In this document: positions 44,993 to 53,792 of the stretch, piece by piece
Layout: every line of letters begins with the position of its first letter
Position numbering within the stretch: the first letter of the stretch is position 1
NCBI GenBank assembly: GCA_028278225.1
Contig: JANQEU010000092.1
Coordinates: forward strand, 46,021 to 110,020
Source: Cyclobacteriaceae bacterium
Lineage (GTDB): Bacteria > Bacteroidota > Bacteroidia > Cytophagales > Cyclobacteriaceae
Length of the DNA stretch: 64,000 nucleotides
Reading direction: 5' to 3'
Made by a program: the position numbers and the translations under genes
The notes under the pieces: generated by a model
Databases searched by the model: none
Told to the model about the DNA's origin: nothing
Seen by the model: the letters and a program-made list of their open reading frames with translations, nothing else

Positions 44993-45430
44993 CTAAACCC
45001 GGTTCCAGGGTATTCCAATCAGTATCAACGCCAGCGAAATAGTAAAGAAGATAACCTGAATTCTGAATCTTCGAAGGTCGTCCGTGGACCTCCTGGATTT
45101 GGATCTGCCTATTTGTGCCAGTACAACAGCAAGGATCATGAGTATCGGATGTTCCAAAGCCCAGAGCCTCAGTTCGCTTACCCCCATTGCCAAACCAAAA
45201 TCCCTGAATGCTTCCTTAACGTACGGGCTTATGAAATAAAGAACAAGTCCCAGTAGCAGCTGAAGATGCATCAGCCCAACAAATGAGACTGCCAGAATAT
45301 TGTCAATTTTAGTGTAACTTTTCCGGGCAAATAATCCTATAAGTGATTTTACAATAACAATTAATACAGCTAGCAGGATCAGCCATCTCAAGCCTGAATG
45401 TCCCTGGAGAATTATGTAGTTTACCGACAT
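44993..45430 (-). CDS. Small four-helix cytochrome b-like membrane protein
   Basis: The protein has about 145 residues from the ATG at 45430 (reading [15 protein letters not shown]); the open frame extends 10 codons upstream without signal-like features. Four membrane helices are clear: [56 protein letters not shown], and [19 protein letters not shown]. Conserved His in [12 protein letters not shown] and LEHP lie near helix ends and could bind heme, which is why relatives are often labelled cytochrome b. The heme role is not proven by sequence. Confidence 0.65.
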   Translation of the reverse strand: MSVNYIILQGHSGLRWLILLAVLIVIVKSLIGLFARKSYTKIDNILAVSFVGLMHLQLLLGLVLYFISPYVKEAFRDFGLAMGVSELRLWALEHPILMILAVVLAQIGRSKSRRSTDDLRRFRIQVIFFTISLALILIGIPWNRV

Positions 45431-45460
45431 TGTACAGAATTTGGGTGCGAAATTATCCAA

Positions 45461-45804
45461 TTAACTCGGATCCCGATGCCAACCGGATCAAGATATTTTT
45501 GTCTTCAGCTATAGACAGACGGCATGAAGATTGTCGTATTGGTCGTGACAGGGTTGTTTCGTCCTAATCCCGGATCATCTGCGTAGAGCTTTGCTCTGAA
45601 AGTGACAAGCGATAAGATTATTGCATAAAATAAAAGTTAAATCGTCTCATTCTCAACGAATTCAGGGCTGAAATTAAAATCTTTATTACGGTATTTGAAA
45701 TAAGGAAAAACAATAGGATCTTATGACTTTTAGCGATTAATCATACTTTAGTGTGATGGCAAGATTGGCTTAAAAGCCTTCTTTTGTCAGTAAAAATTTG
45801 AAAG
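45461..45804. other. Intergenic region before the VOC gene
   Basis: This stretch separates the divergent membrane-protein and VOC genes. It is A+T-rich and I see no gene. On the membrane-protein side, TAATTTCG (minus strand, about 45441-45448) is a near -7 box. TACTTTAG at about 45747-45754 is a near -7 box for the VOC gene, without a TTG at the right distance. GGCTTAAAAGCC near 45768 is a short palindrome, possibly an operator. Confidence 0.35.
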
Positions 45805-46227
45805 ATGAAAAAGAAAGTTACCGGAATAGGTGGGGTATTTTTTAAATGCCGGAACCCGGAGAAAATCAAAAAATGGTATGAAAAAAACCTGGGTTTCAGA
45901 ACTGACCAGTATGGAGCATTGTTTGAATCCAGGAAGGTATCAGATCCTGAAAAACCCGCTTTTTTGCAGTGGAGTACGTTCAGTGCTGATACTGAATATT
46001 TAAATCCCTCAAAAAAGGAGTTTATGATCAACTACCGGGTGGAAGATCTGGAGGGGTTGGTAGATGAGTTGAAATCCAACAATGTTGAGATCGTCGATGA
46101 AATAGAGGTTTATGAATATGGGAAGTTTGTTCATATCATGGATCCTGAGGGCAATAAAATTGAACTGTGGGAACCGGTTGATGAAGTTTTTGAAAAAGGA
46201 TATGGAGATAATTCGATGCATGACTGA
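45805..46227 (+). CDS. VOC (glyoxalase/bleomycin-resistance fold) protein
   Basis: This 140-residue protein of the vicinal oxygen chelate superfamily has GIGGVFFKCRNPEKIKKWYEKNLGF at the first beta-alpha-beta half and MINYRVEDLEGLVDELKSNN then YGKFVHIMDPEGNKIELWEP at the second. The Glu in IELWEP is the usual C-terminal metal ligand, but the first-half His expected in glyoxalases is not obvious in FFKC. The function could be a dioxygenase-like or isomerase enzyme, or a binding protein; no partner gene helps. Single-gene unit. Confidence 0.8.
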   Translation: MKKKVTGIGGVFFKCRNPEKIKKWYEKNLGFRTDQYGALFESRKVSDPEKPAFLQWSTFSADTEYLNPSKKEFMINYRVEDLEGLVDELKSNNVEIVDEIEVYEYGKFVHIMDPEGNKIELWEPVDEVFEKGYGDNSMHD

Positions 46228-46277
46228 CATTGTGGTCTCAGGAAGAGCTGAGTAGTCAAATTATAAAAAAATCAACA

Positions 46278-47198
46278 TTAATCACCCATGTGTTCTATCA
46301 GATAATCGATTACTTCCCTGAAGGAAATGACCTTATAATGACCCAGTCCTTTAGTATGAACAAATGAGGCATTCGGAAATGCAGATTTGAGTGCCAGACC
46401 TTCGGAAAACGGGACAGTTTCATCATCCTCATCATAGATCAGGTGAAAATCAAGGTCACCCAGGTGATCTTTTTTGTTTCTCAGGTCGTAGTAATCAACA
46501 GACTGGTGATAATGAACATCGACCAGGTCACACATTTCCAGATAGACTTTTTCGTTGTATCCCAGGTCAGCTATGATTTCTTTAAAAAAATACCTCGTGT
46601 GGGAGGGAGCAGCAAAAATGAAGAGCTTTTCAGGTTGAATATTCCTGGTGATCTCACTCAACATGATCCCCGCTGCAAGTCCGCCTATGGAATAGCCAAT
46701 CAAAGCATGATAAGGGCCATTCTTTACATAATAATTCTTTAGGATATCCCTGATCTCCGGCAAAGCAGTATGTGTGCCCGATGATTTGCCATGGGCCTTC
46801 ATATCGATTCCCTCCACGACATAACCTGCCGCCACCAATCTTTCGATCATCCTTCTGAAGTCCACAATTTTCGAATTCCATCCGTGACTCAGCAGAATTC
46901 TGGGTCCATTTGTCCCCCATCTGTAACACACAATTTCATGCCCAAGGTAGGTCAGTTTGTTTATTTTGGCTTTTGCCGCCAATGCCTCCTGGACTTCTGT
47001 AAACCTGGATCGGCCGGGTTTTGTGAATTGGTGCCAAACCAGCTCGGAAGCGGTTTTTGGGGATACATGCTGCAAAATTCCCACGCCTTTTTTAAGTAAT
47101 TCAATTTTCCAGTTGGTTTTGGGCGGTCGTTCCTTTGGTCTCCCGGTTTCCTGAAAACCGGCATCGATATAAGTAAATCTTGGTGTAGTTGATACCAT
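46278..47198 (-). CDS. Alpha/beta hydrolase
   Basis: This 306-residue serine hydrolase has an oxyanion-side segment PRILLSHGWNSKIVDFRRMI, a nucleophile elbow GYSIGG (Ser), an acid region YDEDDETVPFSEG (Asp) and a catalytic His in TKGLGHYKVI. The first 80 residues are a helical extension not needed for the core fold. No signal peptide. It probably acts as an esterase or lipase-like enzyme of the cytoplasm. It lies 11 bp downstream of the tetR gene, so it is probably under that repressor's control. Confidence 0.85.
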   Translation of the reverse strand: MVSTTPRFTYIDAGFQETGRPKERPPKTNWKIELLKKGVGILQHVSPKTASELVWHQFTKPGRSRFTEVQEALAAKAKINKLTYLGHEIVCYRWGTNGPRILLSHGWNSKIVDFRRMIERLVAAGYVVEGIDMKAHGKSSGTHTALPEIRDILKNYYVKNGPYHALIGYSIGGLAAGIMLSEITRNIQPEKLFIFAAPSHTRYFFKEIIADLGYNEKVYLEMCDLVDVHYHQSVDYYDLRNKKDHLGDLDFHLIYDEDDETVPFSEGLALKSAFPNASFVHTKGLGHYKVISFREVIDYLIEHMGD

Positions 47199-47209
47199 TT
47201 GGTATATTA

Positions 47210-47800
47210 TTAGATTGAGTAAGTGTCAATTTGTTTGAAAAGACGTCGGCTTATGAGATGATAGGATTCCATATCACCTTCCACCCGTGACAGCATGATC
47301 GCTCCCTGTATCGTTGCATAAAACATGGTGGCAAACTCATCAACCTTTATATCCCTTGACAGTTGACCTTCTTTTATGCCTCTATAGATTATTTTTTTTA
47401 TGGAGTCCTTCATTATGCCAATAATCCTGACCACTCTTGCTTTAAGGAGAGGATAATTGTCATCTGCCTCTATTGCCGTATTTGCGATTGGACAACCACC
47501 ACTAATAGGAGGATTATGGACATAATTTTCATAATAGCCGGCAATGGCCTTTAATTTTAATGGAGCAGTTTTGGCGATTCTTATTTTTTCCCTCAGCTCC
47601 TCCAGTACTTTTTCCACTGCAAATTCAAATGATGCAACGGCAACGGCATCCTTATTTTCAAAATTTCCATAAATCGCCCCTTTGGTGATCCCCGAAGCCT
47701 TGGTTATATCCGACAATGAGGTAGCGCGATATCCTTTTGTATTAAATATGGACATTGCTTTTGAAATGATCAGGTTCCTGGTTTCGATGGCATTTCCCAT
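47210..47800 (-). CDS. TetR/AcrR-family transcriptional regulator
   Basis: This 196-residue regulator has an N-terminal TetR helix-turn-helix (IISKAMSIFNTKGYRATSLS then KASGITKGAIYGNFENKDAV) and a C-terminal ligand domain with SGGCPIANTAIEADD, a feature of the TetR_C group in regulators such as YxaF/LmrA. It heads a two-gene operon with an alpha/beta hydrolase, which may act on or be induced by the same compound. Its promoter is covered by a perfect palindrome, so autorepression is expected. The ATG is only about 5 bp from the -7 box. Confidence 0.9.
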   Translation of the reverse strand: MGNAIETRNLIISKAMSIFNTKGYRATSLSDITKASGITKGAIYGNFENKDAVAVASFEFAVEKVLEELREKIRIAKTAPLKLKAIAGYYENYVHNPPISGGCPIANTAIEADDNYPLLKARVVRIIGIMKDSIKKIIYRGIKEGQLSRDIKVDEFATMFYATIQGAIMLSRVEGDMESYHLISRRLFKQIDTYSI

Positions 47801-47804
47801 TTTG

Positions 47805-47835
47805 CAAATATACCGATCGGTATATTAAAAACAAA
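47805..47835 (-). promoter_or_regulatory. tetR promoter overlaid by a perfect operator palindrome
   Basis: On the minus strand TTTG (47832-47835), 19 bp, and TATATTTG (47805-47812) match the Bacteroidota promoter exactly. A perfect 20-bp palindrome with core ATACCGATCGGTAT spans 47807-47826, covering the spacer and most of the -7 box. A TetR dimer bound here would block RNA polymerase. The palindrome also lies upstream of the divergent kinase gene and could affect it. Confidence 0.85.
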
Positions 47836-47927
47836 CTGATGCAAGACAATTGTTTATCTAAGCAAAATCATTGTTAATAATGTGCCTAAATGATTACTTT
47901 ATGGAAGTTCCCAATCATACTATATTC

Positions 47928-48626
47928 ATGAAGATCAACTTAAAGAAATACCTGGATGAACGGGACAGGATCCAGGGGCTGAAGAAGGCTGATGGTCCGG
48001 TAGTAACCATTTCCCGTCAATATGGTTGCGGCTCAAATAAAATAGTCCTGAAACTGCTGAACAAGATCAATTCGTTTAACGATGCGAAAAAAATAAAAGC
48101 TGCCAATGTTCAGTGGATGTACATCAATAAGGAGATCATAGATGAATCTGCCCGCGAGCTGAGATTATCGCCCAAACGACTTGAGCAGCGTGTTATGACC
48201 CATGGGACCAGTGTTGTAGATGACATCTTTTCCGGATTTTCTCACCACTATAGCCTTACTGATAAGGACATCATCAAAAAAGTTAAAGAAATAATAGAGA
48301 CATATGCCAAAATCGGCCATACGATAGTTGTAGGCAGAGGTGGATCTGCAATTGCCAACAAGATCCGTAACTCCCTCCATGTTCGTTTGATGGCCCCTCT
48401 GGACTGGCGTATTAAGAAGATAAGTGAACAAAGAGGGATTTCGAAAAATGAGGCTGAGGAGTTAATTGGGAATTTTGATCGTCAGCGCGTCTTATGGACC
48501 GAAAACCTTTCAGGTAAACCCTATAGTGACACTTTTTTTGATATCATCCTGAATCGGAAATCGTTAAGCGAGGATGAGATCGTGAAAACCATCTTCGGTT
48601 TGATGCAAAACAGGAATATGGTTTAG
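47928..48626 (+). CDS. Cytidylate kinase-like protein
   Basis: The protein has about 232 residues from the ATG at 47928 (reading KINLKKYLDERDR); the frame is open to 47871 and an ATG at 47901 is possible, so the start is uncertain. ISRQYGCGSNKIV is the P-loop-like nucleotide site of the cytidylate kinase-like (AAA_26) family. TIVVGRGGSAIANKIRNSLH is the core NMP-kinase strand and VRLMAPLDWRIKKISEQRG the lid region. Family members are poorly characterised and only distantly related to Cmk. The stop overlaps the convergent dinB by 4 bp. Confidence 0.7.
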   Translation: MKINLKKYLDERDRIQGLKKADGPVVTISRQYGCGSNKIVLKLLNKINSFNDAKKIKAANVQWMYINKEIIDESARELRLSPKRLEQRVMTHGTSVVDDIFSGFSHHYSLTDKDIIKKVKEIIETYAKIGHTIVVGRGGSAIANKIRNSLHVRLMAPLDWRIKKISEQRGISKNEAEELIGNFDRQRVLWTENLSGKPYSDTFFDIILNRKSLSEDEIVKTIFGLMQNRNMV

Positions 48627-49726
48627 AATTCAAGTGTTAGTTGCCTGGCAACCGGATCAGATTGCTTTCTGACAAAATTGGATATTCCCACACCAAGCAG
48701 ACGGATTCCCTCCGGTTTTAATATGGATTCATCAATCATTTTGTTTATCGATTCACTAAATGCCTCATAATTTGTTATTGGCTCATCGGAAGAATGACTT
48801 TTAGTGATCTGTTTGAAATCTCCGTATTTGATCTTCACTGTGACGGTTCGTCCAAACCCTCCGGTTTTCTCATACCTCCTGTAAACCTCCTTTTGTATTG
48901 GGGTCAGTTTGTCGATGACATCAGTTAGACTCATCAGGTCGTGATCAAATGTATTTTCTGCGCTGACTGATTTCCGTTCCCTGTCCGGCGTTACTGCTCT
49001 GAGGTCTATGCCCCTGCTGATATTGAAATAATACTTTCCGGTTTTCCCAAATCTTTGAGTTAGGTCCTCAAGGCTCCGGGCTTTCAGGTCAGAACCCCTG
49101 AATATCCCCGCTTTGATCATTTTTTCCGCAGTGGCAGTTCCGATGCCATGAAATTTCTTGATTGGTAGTTTTTCGATGAATTCTTTTGCCTCCTCCGGGA
49201 GGATCACGTATAATCCGTCAGGTTTGTCCATATCCGAGGCAGTTTTAGCAAGGAATTTATTGTACGAGATACCTGCCGATGCTGTCAGGCTCGTCACATT
49301 TTTGATTTCTTCCTTGATGGCTTTAGCAATCAATGTTGCGGATGGCGGACCCTTCTTCACATGAGTTACGTCTATATATGCTTCATCAAGTGAGAGGGGT
49401 TCGACCAGGTCTGTGTATTTAAAAAAGATTGATCTTATCTGATGTGATACCTCCCTGTATACATTGAACCTTGGCCTTACAAAAATTATTTGAGGGCAAA
49501 GTTTTGCAGCTCTGACCGAAGGCATGGCAGAATGAACACCATATTTTCTGGCTTCGTAACTGGCAGCTGCTACTACACCTCTTTCCTTATTTCCACCTAC
49601 AGCTACAGGCTTTCCTCTTAGTTCAGGATTGTCCCGTTGTTCCACAGATGCGTAAAAAGCATCCATATCGATGTGAATGATCTTTCTTGTTTCTACAGCA
49701 GCCTCAGATTCCTGTGAAGCTTTCAC
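48623..49726 (-). CDS. dinB: DNA polymerase IV (Y-family)
   Basis: The protein has about 367 residues. It is an error-prone translesion polymerase. IIHIDMDAFYASVEQRDNP has the metal-binding Asp and steric-gate Phe/Tyr, LSLDEAYIDVT the catalytic Asp-Glu, and FLAKTASDMDKPDGLYVI the Y-family palm. HhH motif KFHGIGTATAEKMIKAGI and a little-finger domain (about 235-350) follow. The tail QLTLEF is a canonical beta-clamp-binding motif. No ATG precedes the first strand; I chose the GTG at 49726, but a TTG at 49756 overlapping the upstream gene is also possible. Confidence 0.92.
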   Translation of the reverse strand: MKASQESEAAVETRKIIHIDMDAFYASVEQRDNPELRGKPVAVGGNKERGVVAAASYEARKYGVHSAMPSVRAAKLCPQIIFVRPRFNVYREVSHQIRSIFFKYTDLVEPLSLDEAYIDVTHVKKGPPSATLIAKAIKEEIKNVTSLTASAGISYNKFLAKTASDMDKPDGLYVILPEEAKEFIEKLPIKKFHGIGTATAEKMIKAGIFRGSDLKARSLEDLTQRFGKTGKYYFNISRGIDLRAVTPDRERKSVSAENTFDHDLMSLTDVIDKLTPIQKEVYRRYEKTGGFGRTVTVKIKYGDFKQITKSHSSDEPITNYEAFSESINKMIDESILKPEGIRLLGVGISNFVRKQSDPVARQLTLEF

Positions 49727-49736
49727 CAGTAGTGAC

Positions 49737-50360
49737 TTACCGGATTCTGCCCTCAACTAGTGAGTCCAGTTCACCAATCATCGTTTCCAACCTCATGATC
49801 ATTTCATCATGATCCAGGTGCGGGCTTTCCAACAGAGAATCTATTTCATCATAGATATGTGCTTCATATTCCTGTTTGTGTCCCTCCGTGAAGCGGAGTG
49901 TGTTTTTCAGATGATACATGCCATATTTTAAAGCAACCATGGCTTTGTCAGAATGGTCACTTTCCAGCAGAAACTCCGATACACGAAGTTCGGCAATTGT
50001 TAAGGCATTCAAAGCTTTGGAGAAAGCGTAATTCATGTCCTCCAGGACCAGGGTATCATTATCCAGCTCCTCCTGGATTACCAGCAAGTCTTTTATGGAC
50101 GATTCCAAAAGTTCCTTACTGCGTTCATCCAACTCCGGTTCAATCTTTCTGATCGCGGCAATGGCTGCTATCACCTGTGATTTGCTTCTCTCGTAGGCAT
50201 GTTCCCTTGCATCCTGCTTAGTGTTCTCGAGTAAAATATCGGGTCGGATTACATCTTCTGTGAGTGTTATCGGATTATACGTGTGATCATACCATCGATA
50301 AGCAAAAAATAATGCGAAAATGAAGGCGAGAATTAGAAATGATCTGACTGGACTAGCCAT
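49737..50360 (-). CDS. Membrane-anchored helical protein, unknown
   Basis: The protein has about 207 residues from the ATG at 50360 (reading ASPVRSFLILAF); an earlier frame start at 50426 would lie inside the terminator of the upstream gene. One N-terminal membrane helix (SFLILAFIFALFFAYRWYD) is followed by an exported or cytoplasmic region of long amphipathic helices rich in Glu, Leu and Ala, with coiled-coil character around residues 70-150. I recognise no family. It precedes dinB closely but nothing ties it to DNA repair. Confidence 0.55.
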   Translation of the reverse strand: MASPVRSFLILAFIFALFFAYRWYDHTYNPITLTEDVIRPDILLENTKQDAREHAYERSKSQVIAAIAAIRKIEPELDERSKELLESSIKDLLVIQEELDNDTLVLEDMNYAFSKALNALTIAELRVSEFLLESDHSDKAMVALKYGMYHLKNTLRFTEGHKQEYEAHIYDEIDSLLESPHLDHDEMIMRLETMIGELDSLVEGRIR

Positions 50361-50410
50361 AACTATGGATTTTGATATCACGCTAAGGTAATTTATCCAC
50401 AGGGCTACAA

Positions 50411-50444
50411 CAAAAAAAGCTCCCACCTTTCGGCGAGAGCTTCA
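50411..50444 (-). terminator. Strong intrinsic terminator after the secreted module protein
   Basis: On the minus strand AGCTCTCGCC, a GAAA tetraloop and GGTGGGAGCT form a 10-bp stem with two G-T pairs, followed by a run of seven T. It lies 23 bp after the stop of the gene ending at 50467 and is one of the clearest terminators in the window. Confidence 0.9.
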
Positions 50445-50466
50445 AAAAGAGAAAATTAGTCCACTT

Positions 50467-51711
50467 TTACCTGAGTTTTAATTCTTCGACTTTATTCCAT
50501 GGGATGTACACCGGTTCTCTGCCCTTCAGCACGACAATTCCGGTATGATCCTCTGAGACGTCTTGTGATTCACTTAATCTATATTCTTCGCCATTCCGGA
50601 GTTTGACCGTGGAGGATTCGTAGCTCTCCGGAATAATGCTTGCAATATTCCTGAATGGGATAATAAATTCAATTTCGTCATCTCTTCCGTTCAGCACTTC
50701 ATAATCATATTCTTCATCCAGGTCAAATATGATCTTCCCTTCGTGCTTATCTCCATTTGTTACCAAAACCGTACCTGTAAGCTCACTTTGGTCTTTGAAT
50801 GCGTTGTAATTCTTACCGGAGTTGGGAGCATCTGTGAATGTAACTTTGTCAAAATCTCTCCAGGGGACGTCAATTCTTCCCAAACCCTCTATCGTTACGA
50901 TTATTCCCCGGTTCTCACTGTTCACATCATTGCTGCCCCGCAACTCAAGTTTTCTACCTGAATGGAGTGTCACCTCGCTTCTGCTATACCCAATCCGTTC
51001 AATAGACTTGATCTTGCCAAACTCGATGGACAGGTCACCATCATATGTATCTCCATCCAGTTTGTCCTCACTTACTCTTTCATCGTGATCCCACTGTACA
51101 AATCCGGTAAACTCTCCGATATCAGTTTCTACAGTGCCATAAAGGGGTTCACCAAATTTATCTTCCAGATCCTTTGGAGTGGGTAAAAACTCAACCATCT
51201 CTATCCGGCTCCATGACAATTCAATGGTGCCAAGCTCTTCATCCATCACCCTGACTTTTGCGCCAATATCATTGTAACCATCACCATCCACCTCGATGAT
51301 ATTCCCGTTTTGCATCTCAACATCAACCCGATCACGGCTTCTGGGTACTAACGATTTGATCTCGCCAAACTGGCAACTGAATTGATGGATAAATTCGTTG
51401 TCATTCCAGTCCCATGACATATTTACCCAGGTATTTGAACGACTTGCCCAATTATCGTATCTGGTCTCTCTCAGGTAATCCAGTTCTTCATTTGAGAGAT
51501 AGTCGATATTCCTGTTTTCCTCCTTGGAAGCGTTAAACATGTCCGTCCAGTACGCTTCTTCCTTACCCCACCTGAGAGCGCCTTCATACACATCATCATC
51601 TATTGTGGTCACGCGTCCGTAAATGAAGCCATCATCTTGTGCAAAAGCGCTTGAAGCACTCAGCACAAAGATGATGGCGAGCATCTGGTAGAATTTAATT
51701 AGTCCTGTCAT
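50467..51711 (-). CDS. Secreted three-module protein of unknown function (paralogue A)
   Basis: This 414-residue protein has a signal peptide ending AFAQ near residue 25. The rest divides into three related modules of about 110-130 residues. Each opens with a G-x-V strand (YGRVTTIDDDVYEGALRWGK, YGTVETDIGEFTGFVQWD, TGTVLVTNGDKHEGKIIFD), passes a hydrophobic I-x-S-I segment and an R/N-G turn, and closes with a DV...G-I-V...I...W strand set (DVNSENRGIIVTIEGLGRID then VPWRDF). The pattern suggests small beta barrels. It is a clear paralogue of the gene at 53793-55040, and the LytTR two-component genes sit between them. It has its own near-consensus promoter and strong terminator. I do not recognise the family. 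Confidence 0.7.
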   Translation of the reverse strand: MTGLIKFYQMLAIIFVLSASSAFAQDDGFIYGRVTTIDDDVYEGALRWGKEEAYWTDMFNASKEENRNIDYLSNEELDYLRETRYDNWASRSNTWVNMSWDWNDNEFIHQFSCQFGEIKSLVPRSRDRVDVEMQNGNIIEVDGDGYNDIGAKVRVMDEELGTIELSWSRIEMVEFLPTPKDLEDKFGEPLYGTVETDIGEFTGFVQWDHDERVSEDKLDGDTYDGDLSIEFGKIKSIERIGYSRSEVTLHSGRKLELRGSNDVNSENRGIIVTIEGLGRIDVPWRDFDKVTFTDAPNSGKNYNAFKDQSELTGTVLVTNGDKHEGKIIFDLDEEYDYEVLNGRDDEIEFIIPFRNIASIIPESYESSTVKLRNGEEYRLSESQDVSEDHTGIVVLKGREPVYIPWNKVEELKLR

Positions 51712-51762
51712 AGTCGTGTATTTTATTTCGGTTTTTGGGCTGTGATATTCTTATGTTAATCA

Positions 51763-51793
51763 CAATACTAAATACGTATATCACCCCTTCAAA
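51763..51793 (-). promoter_or_regulatory. Promoter of paralogue A
   Basis: On the minus strand TTTG (51790-51793), 19 bp, then TAGTATTG (51763-51770) match TTG-N19-TAnnTTTG at all but one defined position. Transcription would begin near 51758, about 45 nt ahead of the ATG. The gene can therefore be expressed apart from the regulator genes upstream. Confidence 0.65.
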
Positions 51794-51846
51794 TGAAACC
51801 CATTGTTGACGAGTCGGACTATTTCTAAACCGAAACGGGACATGTT

Positions 51847-51880
51847 AAAACCCAATTAAAGCTGAAAAATCAGGGTTTTT
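51847..51880 (-). terminator. Possible weak terminator after the response regulator
   Basis: AAAACCC (51847-51853) and GGGTTTT (51873-51879) can pair, with a smaller CTGA/TCAG hairpin nested between. It lies about 80 bp past the response-regulator stop. The A+T-rich arms would supply a T-tract on the minus strand, but the structure is weak. Confidence 0.35.
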
Positions 51881-51960
51881 GCAAATAGAAGATTTCGGGT
51901 TTGTGAAGGGGTCCCTCGTTCACTTTCACACCGGGAAGCTCCACGGACAAGTTTAGTGCC

Positions 51961-52719
51961 TTATTGATCCAGCCAACTCTTGAATTCAGGAGTTTTTTCG
52001 GCACTGACCACTATTTCCAGATCTATGGCTGGATTTAGGTCTAACTTCAGCCTCCCTTTAAAATAGGGATGTATCTCAGCAATCGCATCAAAGCTGACAA
52101 TGACTTGTCTGTTAGCCCTGAAAAAGACATTAGGATCAAGCTGTTCCTCCAAAGTCTCCAACGTTTGATCGGATGGAAGTTTCCGTCCCTCCTTGGTGAC
52201 AATGTATGTCAGTTTGTTTTGACTGAAAAAATATGAAATTTTTTCTACGGGAACAGCAACAATCTTTTGTCCAACCTTGATCAGAAACCTTGACTTGTAC
52301 GACCGTTTCTGGCTTTGTATGAGATCATACAATCCCCCAAAATCGGCAGGAAACTTGTTCTCAGCTACTCTCTCCTGATGCTTTTGTATGGAAAATGCAA
52401 GCTTTTCCTTTTGGATGGGTTTGAGCAAATAGTCGATGCTGTTTACTTCAAATGCCTTAATGGCATATTGGTCATAAGCTGTGGTGAAGATGATAGGCGT
52501 TTCAATCTTCAGATCTTTGAAAAGATCAAAACTCAATCCATCCAGAAGGCGAATATCACTTATGATCAGATCCGGTTCCGGATTTTCCCTAAACCATTCC
52601 ATCCCCGCCTCAACCGATTTGATTTGACCTACTATTTCAATCTTGGTATCTATTTCATTCAGGATCTTGATGATCCGCTCCGCTGCCAACGTTTCGTCTT
52701 CAAGTATTAGAATTTTCAT
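51961..52719 (-). CDS. LytTR-family response regulator
   Basis: This 252-residue regulator has a receiver domain (about 1-120) with acidic pocket LEDE and phospho-acceptor Asp55 in LIISDIRLLDG, the conserved Thr in IIFTTAYDQYA and Lys in YLLKPIQKEKL. Residues about 150-250 are a LytTR DNA-binding domain (RFLIKVGQKIVAVPVEKI, YFFSQNKLTYIV, FFRANRQVIVSFDAI). LytTR regulators bind imperfect direct repeats near promoters. The partner kinase is encoded 37 bp upstream. Likely targets by position are the two flanking paralogues. Confidence 0.93.
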   Translation of the reverse strand: MKILILEDETLAAERIIKILNEIDTKIEIVGQIKSVEAGMEWFRENPEPDLIISDIRLLDGLSFDLFKDLKIETPIIFTTAYDQYAIKAFEVNSIDYLLKPIQKEKLAFSIQKHQERVAENKFPADFGGLYDLIQSQKRSYKSRFLIKVGQKIVAVPVEKISYFFSQNKLTYIVTKEGRKLPSDQTLETLEEQLDPNVFFRANRQVIVSFDAIAEIHPYFKGRLKLDLNPAIDLEIVVSAEKTPEFKSWLDQ

Positions 52720-52756
52720 CTTCTTACAATTTTGGATGAAAAGTGTTCATCCGTTA

Positions 52757-53770
52757 TCATATGGTTTCAATTTCCAGGAGCGGAAGACATACCCGGTAGT
52801 CGCTGTTGTTTTTTTCAAAAATCAATTCCTCTTCCGAAAAATACCTGTAACGCTCCTTAATATTTTTTATACCTGTTCCGGATTTACTTATCAATTCCTG
52901 CGGTTTCTCATAAAGTGAGTTGATGATCTCCAGTTTTTTTGGAGAGGCCTTTATGGTAATCCTTAGCGGCCTGTCTTGCGTGATGATGTTGTGCTTTACG
53001 GCATTCTCTATCAACAACTGTACGGTGAGCGGGGGCAGCATGCTGAAGTTGGCTTCATCCTCAATTTCGATGTTAAACTGTATATTATCCTCAAATCGCG
53101 TTTCAATCAGAAAAATATAAGACTGAATAAAGTCCATTTCTTCTTCGAGCGTTATCAGGTCTTCAACCTTTGTCAATAGCATCGTCCGGTATACCTGCGC
53201 AAACCGAACGAGAAATTCCTGCGACATTTCCCTGTCCTTGTCTATCAATGAAGACAAAATATTTAGATTATTAAATAAGAAATGAGGATCGAGATGATTT
53301 TTTAACGTTGCCAGCTGTGAGCGCATACTTTCTTTCTGAAATTTTTCCATTTCCAGTTCGGATTCCTGCCAGGAATGCAGAAAGTATAAGCTGAAGTAGA
53401 TTGAGAAAATGGGTATGATAAAGATGGCTCCGAACACATTTATGAGCAGTATCTGCTCCGGAACGGGAGGATCTTCGGTGAATAGGACTTTGAACAGTAC
53501 GTAGGCAAGATTAAATATGCCTACGGAGTATACAATTCCCGAGATCAGGTGGAAAAAAAACCTCTTTCTGCCAAATTTCAGCCAGGGAAAATACCGGTCA
53601 AAAAGCTTGTTTATCCCCCTGTTTCCTATCCAAAGCAGAATGCCGACCAGGACTAACCAGCCGGCCGTGTAGTAAAACGTAACTTCAGGATTTTGTGAGG
53701 AAATAATGACCACCGCGATGGCGAGGATCGTCAAACCTGCTACTATCCTGGAATTTACTCTTTTCAACAT
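52757..53770 (-). CDS. LytS/YehU-type sensor histidine kinase
   Basis: This 337-residue kinase has four N-terminal membrane helices (TILAIAVVIISSQ, FYYTAGWLVLVGILLWIG, FFFHLISGIVYSVGIFNLAYV, LLINVFGAIFIIPIFSIYFSLYF), a linker coiled coil, the His_kinase motif LKNHLDPHFLFNNLNILSSL with the phosphorylated His before FLFNN, and a compact ATPase domain (LLIENAVKHNIIT N-box, GTGIKNIKERYRYF G-box). The sensor part is wholly membrane-embedded with short loops, so it probably senses a membrane or small-molecule cue. It lies 22 bp after paralogue B and 37 bp before the response regulator. Confidence 0.93.
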   Translation of the reverse strand: MLKRVNSRIVAGLTILAIAVVIISSQNPEVTFYYTAGWLVLVGILLWIGNRGINKLFDRYFPWLKFGRKRFFFHLISGIVYSVGIFNLAYVLFKVLFTEDPPVPEQILLINVFGAIFIIPIFSIYFSLYFLHSWQESELEMEKFQKESMRSQLATLKNHLDPHFLFNNLNILSSLIDKDREMSQEFLVRFAQVYRTMLLTKVEDLITLEEEMDFIQSYIFLIETRFEDNIQFNIEIEDEANFSMLPPLTVQLLIENAVKHNIITQDRPLRITIKASPKKLEIINSLYEKPQELISKSGTGIKNIKERYRYFSEEELIFEKNNSDYRVCLPLLEIETI

Positions 53771-53792
53771 GATTGAGGAGTACTAAAATACC

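Noticed and set aside
51880..51960. Possible extra coding sequence after the response regulator (26 open codons reading LSVELPGVKVNEGP)
   Set aside because: It is in another frame, short enough to be open by chance, and the LytTR domain is already complete at the annotated stop.
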